DNA from: Membranipora membranacea
Taxonomy: Eukaryota; Bryozoa; Gymnolaemata; Cheilostomatida; Membraniporidae
Length of the DNA stretch: 64,000 bases
Assembly (NCBI GenBank): GCA_914767715.1
Contig: OU612067.1
Coordinates: 6,386,001-6,450,000 of the forward strand
Direction of reading: 5' to 3'
Positions 9,734-23,400 of this stretch are shown here, piece after piece. Position 1 is the stretch's first letter. Each line of letters begins with the position of its first letter. A model generated the notes under the pieces. The model had not been told where the DNA came from, ran no database searches, and saw only the letters and a list, made by a program, of their open reading frames with translations. The translations under genes were made by a program, and so were the position numbers.

Positions 9734-11954
9734 TCATGGCAGGTATACACACTTTCTGTTATTTCTAAATACGATAACCTCCCTCCTCACCGCAGGACCT
9801 GAAATTATGAAAAAAAGAGCATCATTATCAACATTTTAACAGGCAAGAATGAAATGGTCTGGATTACTCACTCTTGGTCAAACTTGGTGCACAAATTAAA
9901 TCCTTCAATGAATGTACATGATTTTTGAAAATCTGCCTCATTAAAATTGAAAACACAAGTATACTCTTTTCAGATAAAATAAGAACAATATGTTAGACTC
10001 ACCTAGGTCCATCACCTCATTATATGATAATGTTCCATTCCTACAGTTTATATAACTTCTCTTGTAAACTGTAAAAAAAAGAAGAAGCTATAGTGCTATA
10101 ATTCCCAAAAATACATCCACTTATCAACATAACTTATATCAATACCTATCATACAGCGCCACATCAGCTCTTCAGAACATTATATCGTAGCAAAAAAAGA
10201 AGAAGTTGGAATTGCCATTTTTAATATTTTTGATTACAATTCTCTAGACACCTAAATATTAGCTAGAGTATATAATATGCGCATATAATGTGTATTTACC
10301 ATAATTATTTCAATTATGTATTGATGCACATGTCTCTGATATGGGGTCACATTGGCGGGGACATGGTAATCAAATATAGTTATAATTTTAGCTAGCTAAG
10401 GTGAGAGGATATATTAAAGTGCAGAATGTGAGTAAATGTTAGCTAGCGCCAAATTTCACTGTCTCCAGCATGTGCGAAAAAGGCGAACTTTTCCCTCTGT
10501 GAATTCTTTACTTTCTCTCTACCTTACAGGGGTTACAGATGAATTGAGAACTCCTACCTTACTCCCACCAACAAAACAGGGGTTGGGTGGGTAGGACTTG
10601 TCAGCATTGCTTACCAATTTTGTTCTCCTGACTATCTGTGACTGCGGTTTTTTTCTCTGCGATGACAGCAGTCGGAGGGCTGCTAGTTGTTGGATTCGGA
10701 ACTGAGGCATCTTCCAATGTTGTGGCTTGAAAACTGTCACTTGTGGTCAATTCTTTCAAGAAAGGTGTAGCCTCCATTTCTACTGGTATGTACTTGAATG
10801 AGTTCACTCCGTGCCTTTTCTTTTTCTTACTGTTGATGGATTTGTCTTTGTTTTTTAACCTCTTGACCATCTTGTACTGAAAAACAGAACCACAGTCCAG
10901 ATACAATATTTCCTTATTTATCTACTGTTGTTAAACAGTTCTATGTGGGTGAAATATTTTCTATTGCAGCATTCTACTTTGCTGATTGACACTCATATAT
11001 CCTCATATTTTCCAAAAATAGGGTATAATCATTGATATGTTATTGTTATTGCGGGACTCACTTAAATGAATCACGTCAAACCTGACGAGTCATGTTTAAA
11101 AAAACAAAACAGAAACACTGAACTTTTGACTATGGCTATGAGATTTTCACCTACAGTTGCCTAGACTAATCAAACTTTTTCAGAATAGATCTTAATACAG
11201 TTGAACCAGCTTTTCAGAATAGATCTTAATCAGAAAAGCGTTGCCTGTTTGCTATAGGCTCCCGCGCAAAGTGTGCACGGTAACCGGTCGATTAATTGCC
11301 TCAACTCTAGAACTCCAGAAGATATTATTTCAATTGGTTCACACAGACATTGTCTATGGTCTCAACCTACCATTCTACTCATCTTTAATTCCATACTCTC
11401 CAGCTTATATATTAGTTCTCTCATTGGCGATCTTGAGCTCTCTATAAGCAGACAAATTTAACAGTTAGCATACATTAACATGAACTCTGCAACACATGTG
11501 GGACATCCGGCTAAATAAACATCAGTTTCAAACTGGGGGAAAATATTGGAACTTACTATCAACCATTATCTAAGAGACTTCTCTGGAATAGATTAAGAAA
11601 ACTCAGAGGACAGGATCTGGGTGATTCTTTGCAACTGTTCACTACATTCAGTAGCCACAAAACTTCTTTCTCACAATGATAACCACTTCTGCTGTGTAGG
11701 TACAAGGTCAATTTACATTATACAAGGGGGAGGGGGTATGTTCTTCTAGATATACTCATACTCATAGGTTCTCACTTCACCCCCATCTCAGAGTATATGT
11801 ATGCTACCCTGGGAGTAGCAACCGAATTGTATGTGAAGTTATTAAACAAGATTAAAGGAGAGACTAACATACCTTCCTGATCTGGTTGTGATGCCGCATC
11901 AGTTAGTGGTATAAAGGAGAGACTCAATAAAGAAATCCACGCTGACAAGTTCAT
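9734..11954 (-). CDS. Small secreted protein, tandem paralog B
   Basis: Unrecognised family. Five exons on the minus strand: 11954-11873, 11441-11371, 10876-10615, 10068-10003 and 9798-9734, giving 181 aa. All phases agree (1,0,1,1). Exon 1 encodes the signal peptide MNLSAWISLLSLSFIPLTDA. Exon 2 plus the start of exon 3 form a charged helix (about 32-65). Exon 3 contains a KKKKRHG basic stretch, then a Ser/Thr/Pro-rich linker to residue 138. Exons 4-5 give the Cys module with Cys147 and Cys177, separated by 29 residues as in paralog C, ending CVYLP-TGA. An upstream in-frame TTG is not a likely start. The TGA is followed by CTAG and an open, conserved extension. The KKKKR could be a proprotein-convertase site (inference). 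Confidence 0.8.
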
Positions 11955-14900
11955 TTTGGAAATGTTCAAGTTCAGATTTCAGTGATAGAGAAGTAAGGGT
12001 CGAGACTGCAGAAGCTGGTGGTAGGTGCAATTGCTGTAAAGAGCGATTTCTTCTACAAATTTAGCGAGACGACTCACTCAGATAATATCTAACCCTGATC
12101 AAGAGAGGAGCAGTCAGTAAATATCAGTAAAAGGACACGTGCTGCAAAGACAGCTCAACTTTGACCTTGGACGATGCCGACAGCTGTCATCAATCGAGAC
12201 ATTGGAGGGAGGCTATTTTGTAGGCCTTGGTAAAGGACCTCTTTATCACTGGTCGCATGACATCTGCATACTGCAAAATAAAAATTGAAATGTCAGCACA
12301 AGACGTCAAAACAAAGATAAGGCTGTTACATGGTTCAGGGGTTTCAGTTGAGTCGATGAAGGAGCGACATTGAAGGTGGTTTTTGGCTGTAATTATACTG
12401 TCTACTACGGAAGTTGATGTCAACATGATAAAAAACACTTATGCATTCAACTGAGTGACAATGTCTAGCAACTGCAGAAGTCGGCCGGCTTTCTCTACAC
12501 TAAACATTACGATTACGATCAAGTGATGAAGGACGACGGATAGCAAGTTTTATTTTTTCTTAAACTAGGAGATCAAAATAGCTTATGATGATGTTATTGA
12601 TTTGGTTTGGGATGACCCTTTTACAGAATTTGTTTTGTTGTTAATTGAATAATTAGTAGGCTGACTCTTGACAAAATAAGAGTATTTGGGAGAGAGCGAA
12701 CCAGCTACAAGCAAATCACTGTCCGGTATTTCATATTTACCACCTTGATGTCTGCTCTCATCTGAACACAATCTGAGCAAACCATAGACCTAATATCTAG
12801 GAGCAAAACAAGCTGTTAGTAGTCATTGATGACCGAAATTGGCGGGCTCATAACTTAAGATTTCTTGCTGAAAAACATGGACAGCCTTGGCATAGATAAA
12901 GTCTGCATGGCAAAGAAAAATAAGTAGAGCCTATGCCTACCTATAAAACAATTATTTACTACATCTACGGCAAACCTTACAAAATTATTTCTTGTGGTTT
13001 TACACTTTACATAACTAGGACTATTTGTTAAAAATTCTTTACCAGAAACTTACTAGTTAAATTAATGTTTATTTTTCAATATGATAATGATAACAAATAT
13101 TCATGGATTTTAATATTTTTTCTTGTCCTAATTGACCCCTTTACAAGACAAGTCAATAGAATGGATAAAATTTTAACTGAGATTTGTCAAGTGAGATTTT
13201 TTACCTTAATTTCGATACTATCAACCTAGTAATTTACCAATTAGGATTGATTTTTAAGAAATAGCAATAAACAACCTTCAAAAACCAAACACCAAAGTTC
13301 ATTTTGCTATCAGAAGACATCGGCAACAGTATATACTCACTTCCGCTGTCTCTGGGTATCTGTCAGAGTACTGTGGTCATACAAAGTCACAACAGGACAC
13401 CACAAACACCAGCAAACTATCACAAACATCTTAGTAAACTAACAACATCAGCCACAACAAAAGGTCGCAGAAATCAAAATAGTTTATCATGCAATGTAAA
13501 GTACATGAGTCGTCAGGATAGGTACAGATTGAGGGCTCAATAATCAGTGCATGTCTGATTAACTCGTTAGTCAATCACCTGCTGGAATGTGACAAAAATT
13601 AATGTGTCATTTATTTTGGTAAACATTTTTGCAGATATCTTGTAACCACTGTAACCACTATCAATCACCAAAATAGCCTTTTACTGCTGCTATTTCTTTG
13701 CTGTTACACATGCACCAAGCTACGTGTCTGGCAGAATAAGGTAAAGCCGAGTCTAGAGTGTTCTTCACTGTCTGGTCTGGATGGCACAAATTGCCACAAA
13801 GTTCTCAATAAGTTGACAAGTACTATCACTTTCATTGAGAAATTTAAATCTCAAAATAATAAAAAAAATGCCTAATAAATGCTATAAATGCCGTATTTAC
13901 CATTTATCAATATCTAGAATAACAGCTATTACTAACAACAGTGAAAGGCCAGGTGTAGACTAGCAAAGAGATTAACCGGTCCTGACAGTGCAAGGGAGAC
14001 AATTACAGGAAACTAAGCGCTGTAGTAAAATACAGGCTCAGGTTTGAGAGTTAATTTTCCTAAGTCTGCCCCCAGGGCGAAAGTGGAAGATAAGTTACTG
14101 TGGAGCTCATTCAAACTCTTCTAAAAACAGAGACATGAATTTACCGCATGCAAAAGACTGCACGAGACCTTGGTCAGCCATTGTCAACACATCTCGGCTT
14201 ATTTTGGTTTACATCACCTGTTTTACCGATCATATGATAATTCTAGAACAATCGAGAAGAAAGACGAAAACAACACATGACAGGAGAGAATAACTTGTTG
14301 AGATATTGATGTCAGGGTTAGAGGTAATCAGTCGAAGGGGGAGCTGTGATGACAGAGAAGGAGTTACGAGCACTTCGTCCATGCAGATCACAGTTGCCTT
14401 TGTGAGAAAATGACCGATTTTGTTCTCATATCTTTATGGATTACGGAAAAAAAACAGTTTTATTCTCAGAGTTTCACCAAGCATGAATTTGAAGTTCTAA
14501 CATATCTATTAGGATCGTAGAAAAATGAAAACGCTATACAAATATAAAATGAGATTTTTTGCAAATATTTACTGCACAATGTGGAATGTTCTATAGTCAG
14601 ACTGCTATAATGTTAAGGCTGGAATGCTTATCATCTTTACTGAAAAAAAATGCTAGCATAACTGAAAAGAGAAAAGTGAATTGCCTTCACTTATGTTATC
14701 ACTCATGTGCTGTCTACCGCCAACAAAATGAGATACAAGTCAGAAAAGAAAGGTAAAATGTTGGCTGACAGAAGGATACCGTAAAACTTCAGAGACTATA
14801 TTTGAATGACTACCTGGATATTATTCTTACTGACGACCTGACGGAAAAAAATGTGGACAGTGTTGATAGATCAGGAAAATAAACTAAAACCAAATTCCAA

Positions 14901-15210
14901 AATAAAGTTATACCAAATTTGCGTAATTGAGATCGAAAGAATGTGAGATACATACTCCTCATAGATAAATGCCGGCAACAATTGATATATAGCTTTCCTT
15001 ACACTATTACCATATGAAAATTATTGTTAGAAAACAAATAGAAACAGAGGTTTGCTACGGGAAGAGATAGGAAGGTCAACAAAGTGTATGAACGAAGAAG
15101 AATATTGTCACCGAAATAAATCTTTCATATTAGCAATGTTGTGATAATGTTCTCATAGTCGACCACAGACGGAGTCGGTCAAGTATATGTTATAGATAAT
15201 TATATAGTCC
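11955..15210. other. Spacer between paralogs A and B
   Basis: No supported exon on either strand. Only short, low-complexity frames are present. It should include the paralog B promoter. Confidence 0.45.
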
Positions 15211-16410
15211 TCATCCTGGGCTTGTCTCTCTACATATGAACCAGGCATTCCTGGTCTGTCTGTATCTCCTGTGACAGCTGTGATTGCCGGTGGCTGACAG
15301 GTAGAGGCACAGTCTGTTCGACCGGAAAAACTTGATTCGTGATCGAGGATTATCTGTAAAAGAAAGATATCAATATTACAACAAAAAAAATATAAAATCA
15401 CAGCAGATTGTAAAAAGTTTGCCTATGAGCATTGCTGAGAAATATTAGAGATATGAAATGTCATATCCATGCATTTTAGAATTTATTTGAGTTTGATAGC
15501 AGCTGATGGTAGCTAAACTTGGTACAATATCATCACAATAGAAGTAAAAGGACATAAAATTCATGATAAATGAAATTAATAAGGTAAAATGATTCAACTA
15601 AGTTTTTGATCAAATACAACTTATATTAATCATCTACCCCGCATGCGAATCAATGAGTGTTGAAGATTGAGGTTACAACACGTTTAGTGCCTGCCATTTT
15701 GGTAGAGGTTGATGATGGTGTATGAACTAACCGTTTGGTCGTAGAGCTCTTAGTTGCTGGAGGGAATATGTGCCATTCCTACAGTCATAGTATCTCCTCT
15801 GATATTCTAAAATCAAACAAATTATTATAAAAAAACTAGATGAAGCCCTGACAAAGCTAATAATATGGGATAGTATTGGAAAAACAACAGTGAGGAGGCG
15901 TTGGAGAGGGTAAAGTTGGTAGAGGCCGGAGGGGTGTAGGTCTAAATTACCTAAGTATGATGATGCGGGGCTAAATGATCGGGCAATGTTGACTATGGTA
16001 AATTTCTGAATCTTGTTTCCGACATCCACCTGCCAAGAAAACTGGTGGGATGTCATTCAACCGCATTTCTATTCTATCCCCAATTAGTGAAAATATGTCA
16101 CATTCTGCCAAAATATGAACATTATCAAATTTTGTTCTAAATTACCTGATGACCCAATATTACACAGGATTTAACCACATTACACCTATCATAGGAAGTG
16201 TAAATACAGAAACCAGAGTACAAACTGTGTTTGTTTGAGGTCCATCTACACTGCCAGTTCACCAGTTGTCACTGATGGCAATTTGTTGACACAAGGCAAA
16301 GTTAAATTAATTTTAAGAATAATTTTAAAACAACACTTACCAAAAGAGTTAGTCAAGTTGAAAAGTAGCATAAGCAGAGTTAGAATGACTACTGGCCTAC
16401 TGCAGCACAT
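15211..16410 (-). CDS. Small secreted protein, tandem paralog A
   Basis: Third member of the tandem family. Preferred exons on the minus strand: 16410-16341 (signal peptide starting MCCSRPVVILTLLMLLF), 16104-16030 (helix starting ECDIF, matching ECDVI in paralog C), 15806-15732 and 15353-15211, giving 120 aa. The C-terminal module has four cysteines (57, 89, 100, 114) and ends with AWFICR then ETSPG. It therefore shows the full-length form of the module that is cut by TGA in B and C. Exon 1 has the same length as in C (70 nt). The Ser/Thr linker exon of B and C is absent. The donor after 16030 (GTGGAT) is weak. An alternative exon 16029-15951 reads into the module in frame but lacks a compatible exon 2, so the middle of this gene is uncertain. 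Confidence 0.65.
15951..16029 (-). other. Alternative exon candidate of paralog A
   Basis: Preceded by TTTTCTTGGCAG and followed by GTAATT. It is open for 26 codons and joins exon 4 in phase 1 (giving YL then EYQRR). It needs a phase-0 exon before it, and I could not find one with good splice sites. It may be the shrunken counterpart of exon 3 of paralogs B and C. Confidence 0.35.
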
Positions 16411-17482
16411 TGTTAAACTTCAAAGTGATGACAGTTCCGTACACTAAACGACGGACTAACAATAGAGTGAGGAGTGAATGAGTTAATGGTTGTGATTGAT
16501 TTTGCAGATTCCGGTAGGTTTTATATTACAGAGGACAGAGTTACTGTTGGCCTACAGGTGAAGGGCTGTCACCTCTATGATTGGTTATGTATCAGTTTGT
16601 GGTTGTATATGGAGTATGGCACGTGCTGGCAGCGGCAGCCCTTTGACCTCTGCTCTTCAGTGCACATTCCGATGAGTACCAGAAACCACCTAAATCAACA
16701 AATTGGTCATAAGTCACAAACAACAATTTTGTTTGTTGCCGTGCGTAACTTAGGCAAGGCCTGTGCGGAAATAACCATGATTAATAGTAGATTGCATGTA
16801 CTCAATATGTTTTAACAATCAAGGCGATCAACTGTCTAGCTAAAAATAAGTCATTCCCCATGAGAGGTAAGCTTTTATATTGTCGAAAAAACTTCTCTTT
16901 GCGATAATAGCAAGTATTTATTGGTACAATGTGAAAAAAAATCTGGATATGCTACAGATAAAAAAGTATAGCTTACAACAACCAAGTGATAATAAATTAT
17001 AAAAATGAAAAACATTTGATATATTAATATAATATATAACCATAAGATATAAGCCTATAAAGTCAAACCAAACATATATTTAATGTGACCAACCGCAATA
17101 ATCAACAGAACAATAAATGAAACAGAATATTGCAGCGTCCCTATAAAAGGAATAATATTGCAGGGTTCAGCGACTAGGTTTGTCCAACCTACTACACAAA
17201 TTGGAAAAAAAACCCATCCGAAGATGTTTGTGTGATATACACAAATTTGAATAGAAGAATCTAGGCTAGCGAACAATAAAAGTGCAAATATATGGAACCG
17301 GGCCAATATCAAAACTGTACCATTAAAATCTTACATGGTCAGTAGTTAAATTACTCTCACAAGAGAAGCCAAAGCTATGACTCCCTTTGTGCATATCTAA
17401 GGTTTGAGGTCGTTGACTCTACATCAATGCGGCAGTTGAATAAAAGCGAGGTGATACATCACTGTAGCTGAGGTGGAGCAGT
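16411..17482. other. Spacer between MYB 3' end and paralog A
   Basis: No exon was recognised. MYB and paralog A are on the same strand, so this spacer holds the MYB 3' UTR and the paralog A promoter. Confidence 0.45.
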
Positions 17483-20400
17483 TCAGAGTATAAGAGCTCG
17501 AGGTTTGAGGTTTCTGTTAGAGAGCCATTCTCTCGCTAACTTTGTCAAATCTTTCTGATCATCAGTTTTCCCAAGTGCTACTTTTCTGTATGATAAATGG
17601 TCCTGTAATAATCATAATAATTTAAAAATCTTTTTAGAGAACGCTAGAATAATAGAAAAAATTTTGTTTTATATGTATACACTATTTTATTTGGCAGACG
17701 ATATCATAATGCAAAGATGCTTCCCATAACGTGCCAAAGAAATAACTGCAAATATTTATCAATCTAATAGAATGGGTTTCACTGTGATGCATCTCATAAT
17801 GTGGCTGTGCGTAGGAGGTCAAGGTGATACCAAACTTACAACAACAAGCTAATAACAACAGTTAGCTCATAACATGAATTACAGACAGATGATTGTTTCA
17901 GACATAAACACAGATGAAATATACTATATATTATATAATATATGTCTATGGCCATAACAGGTCACATGATCTGATATGACAGCCTGACTAACCTTGCTGT
18001 ATATATCCCTCACTTTATTAGAGACATTCTCAAACGGTATTCTCATGGCCGTTCTCTTAGTGTTCTGAAATAAATACCAATAACGTTAATATAATAATAC
18101 TATGGTGCTGAACCATAACACTTTATTCTTTCCGTATGTTATGATATTAGGAAAATTTATCTCATGTTGTTTGTGGGCCAGACAAGATAAAAGAAGTTAT
18201 TAACCGCCCCCTGATGAACATGAGACCGTTTCAAACATTTAGCTTGTCAAAGTTTTATAAACAAATCGAGACCTGCTGGGTGTTTTATTGAGTGTTTTGA
18301 AAGTTGAAAGTTTTAACACACTTTGCCACGCAGTAGCAAAGTTGAATGACCTTGGGATAAGCTCTAAATAAGGCAGGCCTTGAATCATGCCAAAATAAAA
18401 TATTTTCAAGATCAAGCCTTATTCTCCTACAGGACTGCATGAACATTACAATAACAAAATTTAAATATACAATGGTTGCATCACAGTTTGAATCTAACTA
18501 GCTTATACCATGCTCCGATGATACAAGAATATAAGGGTATGGAAGTAAGAGACATGGAATGAGCTAAAACACAATATTTAACATCCAAACACATGCTTGA
18601 GATTATCTTACCTTGCCGCTGCCCTTTCCTTTAGTAGGTTCTTGTAGCAGCGTGTTGTCGGCGGTGTTGTTTTGATTATTAGGGAGAGAGAAAGCCTCGT
18701 TAAGATCAGGAGACACACCTACTGCACGCTGTTTTAGTATTGAGGGGGGAGTAAATATCACAGACGCGTCATCTAATGCTTTACTCTATAAACACGCACC
18801 ACACAAACACATACTCATTATTTACTACAACAACTACGCATAGGATAAGGGAACGTATTATACAAACCAGGATAAAAAATGTCTGTTTTCAGTGGTATTT
18901 AATATTTAAGTGGTATTATATATATATATATATATATATAACCAATGAAAAAAATAACAGAGTTATCTTGGTCATATCTCAAGTAGATTTGAAAGATTGA
19001 ACGAATGCCAGTCATAGTTTTGTTGAGCTCAAATTTGGCCACTGGATTGAGAAGAGAAGAGCGTGAAAGTATACATACACTACTTGTCTATGAAACACAA
19101 CAGCCAATGACTATCTAAACACAACATTAAAAGTAGAAAGGGTGAGAAAGGTGAAGAATCCAAACATTGCTAAAGGAGAGCAGCACAACATGCAGAAAAA
19201 TAATGATGTACTCTACTAACCGGAGTTTCAGTATCTACCCCAGGGCTACTGTCCAGACTAAACTCGAGACATTTAGCGTTACTCGACCCTCGGGGGAACG
19301 AGGCTAGCCTTCTCTCCAGGTTCAGCTGTACCCCCTTAGGTATGGCAGGCATAATAGAGCCAAATCTGGACGGTATCTGTGTCTGATAGGGGAGGGCGCT
19401 GCACCCAGCCTTACGATCAGACGGCGTAGAAGGCGAGAAATCACGGGCTATTAGCTCCTGCAAGTCATCATGTATATTCTCAGGTGTGTGGTTCTGTCAG
19501 GAATAAATATGATCAGACAAATAAAGAAACATTGAGAATGATCATCGACTGTCATGAGTATATAATTATATTACATTATAACGCCATCAAAGAATGAGAA
19601 GGTAATTTGTGAAGCCAATCAGAAATAAGATGAAGACAGTGAAAGAAAGCACATTGGTATTCCAATATAGAAATATATGCGGTAGGTTTCACAGCCACTT
19701 TTGTTCAACTGAAAGGAAATTATAGCAATAAAAGAAGCATTTGTTTCAGATCTTGAGTTCATTCTGAGAAACATCTTAATGTTTATTTACAGGCGAGACA
19801 TACCTCTAGTTTAACAACGCCGCTCTTTTTTTCCAGACTTGCCAGGTGATTCTTGAATGGTGTCGGAGTTCTAGGCTGTAGATAATGTAGGGCTCTGTTA
19901 ATCACCGGAGTCCTGAAGTCACACTTAGTCTGATCCATACCGCTCTCCTCGGCTATAGATGGCATACATTGATCTCTTACAGGAGTAAGAGGTGCTGTAT
20001 TAGTACAAACTGGTGTGGAGGTCAACGTCTGCTGGTTCGTCACCGGAGTTCTCAAAAACTAGAAATATCCAAATAATTAAGGTGTAGAGTAAAAGGGCAT
20101 ATTAGGATTATTGAGGCGAATCATATTTGATTGCTTATTATCGCTGTTTAGCCAGGTTTCCAGCAGCTGAGGGATATGCAACAGAACAACAAAACATGTA
20201 GTATCTACAGCAATTATTGATCTGAATATTCATTGAATAACTGGGAAATCAAAATTTTCAAGCATTCGCATGAATGAATTCAGTTACAAATGAGCACATT
20301 ATAAAGTAGATGAAATTCTAAAGATACTAAACAGAAATGTATCTTGATTGACCACAAAACACACTCATTCTTCGCTAAAGGTTTACCTGTGAAGGAGAGA

Positions 20401-23400
20401 AAGGCAGATTGCTGCTTTTATTCAGCTTTAACAGCTGAGGAGACTCTAGTACCGTCTCACTAAGTCCCGATTCATTACTCAGAGACTTGGCTGGTATAGC
20501 AGAGTAACTCTGATCAGTTACAACAGAGTGACTTAACTCAGTCTGACTTGGTCCAGCTTGTCGAGTACTCAAAGGTGTAGCATCCATAGACTCAGGCTCT
20601 AGAGGGACATTCTCTTGTTGGACATAGCCCTGACCCTCCTGATAGTTAGGATAGGGAATAGGGGCCACTCGGTTACGTTTACGAGATCGAGACTTGAGGA
20701 TCGAAGGCTGTTGTTTGAGTGATGGTGACGTTATGTTAGTGAGTCTCCGCCTGTGCCTCACAGAGAAGAGAACATTCTCATCTATACGTGTGTGAAAATC
20801 TGTAGACAAAACAACATAATGTGAATCACCTCCAAAATTGAAGGATTGTCCCCTCTCAGAACTAAACTATCGATGGAAGCACAACTACAAGTTATACAGG
20901 GAAACAATTAGGTGGTTGTTCCAGACTCTCTGTTCTCACCGAATATATCTTGTATCTTAGTATTTCATGAGACTATATATTTATAGCTAGAACTATGCGT
21001 AAGGCACTACCTGTTTTAGGCCTGATGCTTGTGTAGGTTTGGCCGTCATTGTACTGGTTATATTGACCGGACACATTCTGAAATACACCACTGGTACCCG
21101 CAGCAGGAGAATTATATAGTGGTGTCAAACACTGTAAATAAGAGAGAGAATTATGATCAGTCACCCAAGATCATGATATACATGTTGATGATCATATGTT
21201 AAAAAACCAGGCATGACGTGCTTGGTTCGGTTATCTGATGTTGAAATCCTTTCCTACCTCCATGGACTTGATGAACAATAAATATCGCTGTTACCCACAT
21301 TAAACTAAGTAAATGAACTTAATAAACTTATTTTCCTTGTGTATTTTCCAAATTGGTCAGACCTAAAGTGCATCAATCTGATCCTATACAATGATGTTTA
21401 TTCCTCAACACTGATTGAAAAGCCACCCATGCAATGCCAACTAGTTAGTTTTCAATCACAATTATATATAAGTAAGAAACATAGACATACAGTTACCTCG
21501 ACAGGGCTGTCATATACAGAGTGTGAGGACATTAGAGGGTCGTATAATAGTCTCTTTCTCGGTGGAGGCTCATCCTCATATTTCTTTCTCAGGTATGAGT
21601 TCCAATGATTCTTGATAGCATTGTCGGTTCTGAAGGAGATAAAATATCTCAATCATTCAGAGTGAGATAATATTTACCCTCATGATTTTAAATAGACTAA
21701 TTAGTGTGAAAAATGAGGGCACCAGGATCTCTCAAGTGCTGAAAAGTTAGGCGCATTAAATTATTAGCTATCTATTCTGTTTACAGCCACAAAGGAATGG
21801 TACACATATTTGATATTCGAAGCCCGGCCTAAATTGAGACGTTGGGTTGATGTTATATCAGAATAGATATTCGTGACCCATTGGGGAATCTTAAACAGGT
21901 TTGTGTTCCACACAGCAGCATGAAATGGTATCGAAAATTGGACACCCAGTACAATGGGGAGGGGGGAGCCTGTCAGTGCCACAAACATGACATTCCTCAA
22001 CAGTTACCTCTTCCTAACCATGTTACCATGACACCAATCCCTACACTCCCAGAAGGCCAACGCCCCCTAATTATATGATTTATCAGTAAGATGAGAGTGA
22101 TGACTAACCTGCCAGGTAGATATTTAGCTATCTCAGCCCACCTGTTACCATACTTCTGCTGTAGTCTGTATATTAACTCATCCTCAGACTCAGTCCATGC
22201 TGACTTATCTATCTCTGGGTTGAGATGATTGTGCCATCTATAAGGATAATAAATAGATAGACAAATAATCATAACTTGTTCCATAACTAGAAGTAGCTTA
22301 TCATAAAACACATAACTATGTTGCTACAAGGAGAGGAACTTCTGGTCCTGCAGTTACTAGGCTAATGTTTGATATCAGTAGTTTATCAGTTAAGATTGTC
22401 GGCAGACCAATGAACTCATTGGACAGACCATGTCAGTCAATGTTAGGCTGTTGGCATTATCCAAAGAGCATGCGTAGGTGATGTGCTGAGGGGAGGGGGG
22501 GAGCTCACTGGTCTGGGCATTGTCTATGGGCCAGGGTAATAACTTTCAATATGAGGAACTTAAATCCCCCTCGGACGTGGTACTGGGTACATCTAGTATT
22601 ACCCAGATGTTTAGCGTAAGTTTGTACTTGCATTTTATTAGCATTATGAGGACCTGCAACGTCTTTCCTTTAAATATGGTTAAATCATCAAAAGGACCCT
22701 ATCCTACATATAACACAAAATTTTGCCCATTTCACGAATCAAAATGATATCTATAGTGTTGAATCTCTACTACCGAATAAATCATTGCAACTAGAATCCG
22801 TATTTCAGAAGCATTATTCTGGGCATTTTGGGTGGCATTTGATAACGAATATATAGTACACATAATTAACAGACCTTGTTTCTTCCTACAACACCTAACA
22901 TAAAACAAAAAAAGGTATAGACTGTGACTGAAGAATTACACCTGTAACTTGCCGGAATGCTCCGTATAAGGCAATCGGAGAAGGAATGAGTAAGATCCAC
23001 AATGAATAACAACAACACAATTCTACTAAAGAGTACATTATTATTACAGTGAAACCTGCATAGCCTAGGCATAATTTTGAGTGAAGGGATAATCTTTTTA
23101 TTTCAACTTTTGATAAATCCTTATTACAGTATGTAAACTGAACAGATGGCAACTATCTCTGTAAAATAATATGATGCCTTTATCTTGTTTCATTATAGCC
23201 AGTGCATGTATTTAGGAGACAAAGGGCCAAAGAAGAATTGGTTATTGTATAATGTATTTACTAAGTTTTCTCATATTCAGGGCATTTTCAGGGCTATTTC
23301 ACTGCAGAACAAAGGAAGCCATTATGATGACATGGTTGAGGGCTTATCAAACTGCTGATCTCGATAGACAGTTTGATAAGATCATTCATTCTTTCACAAA

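Noticed and set aside
15153-15806. FGF-like similarity of paralog A (DCRNGTYSLQ)
   Set aside because: The module is far too short for an FGF beta-trefoil and lacks its later strands.
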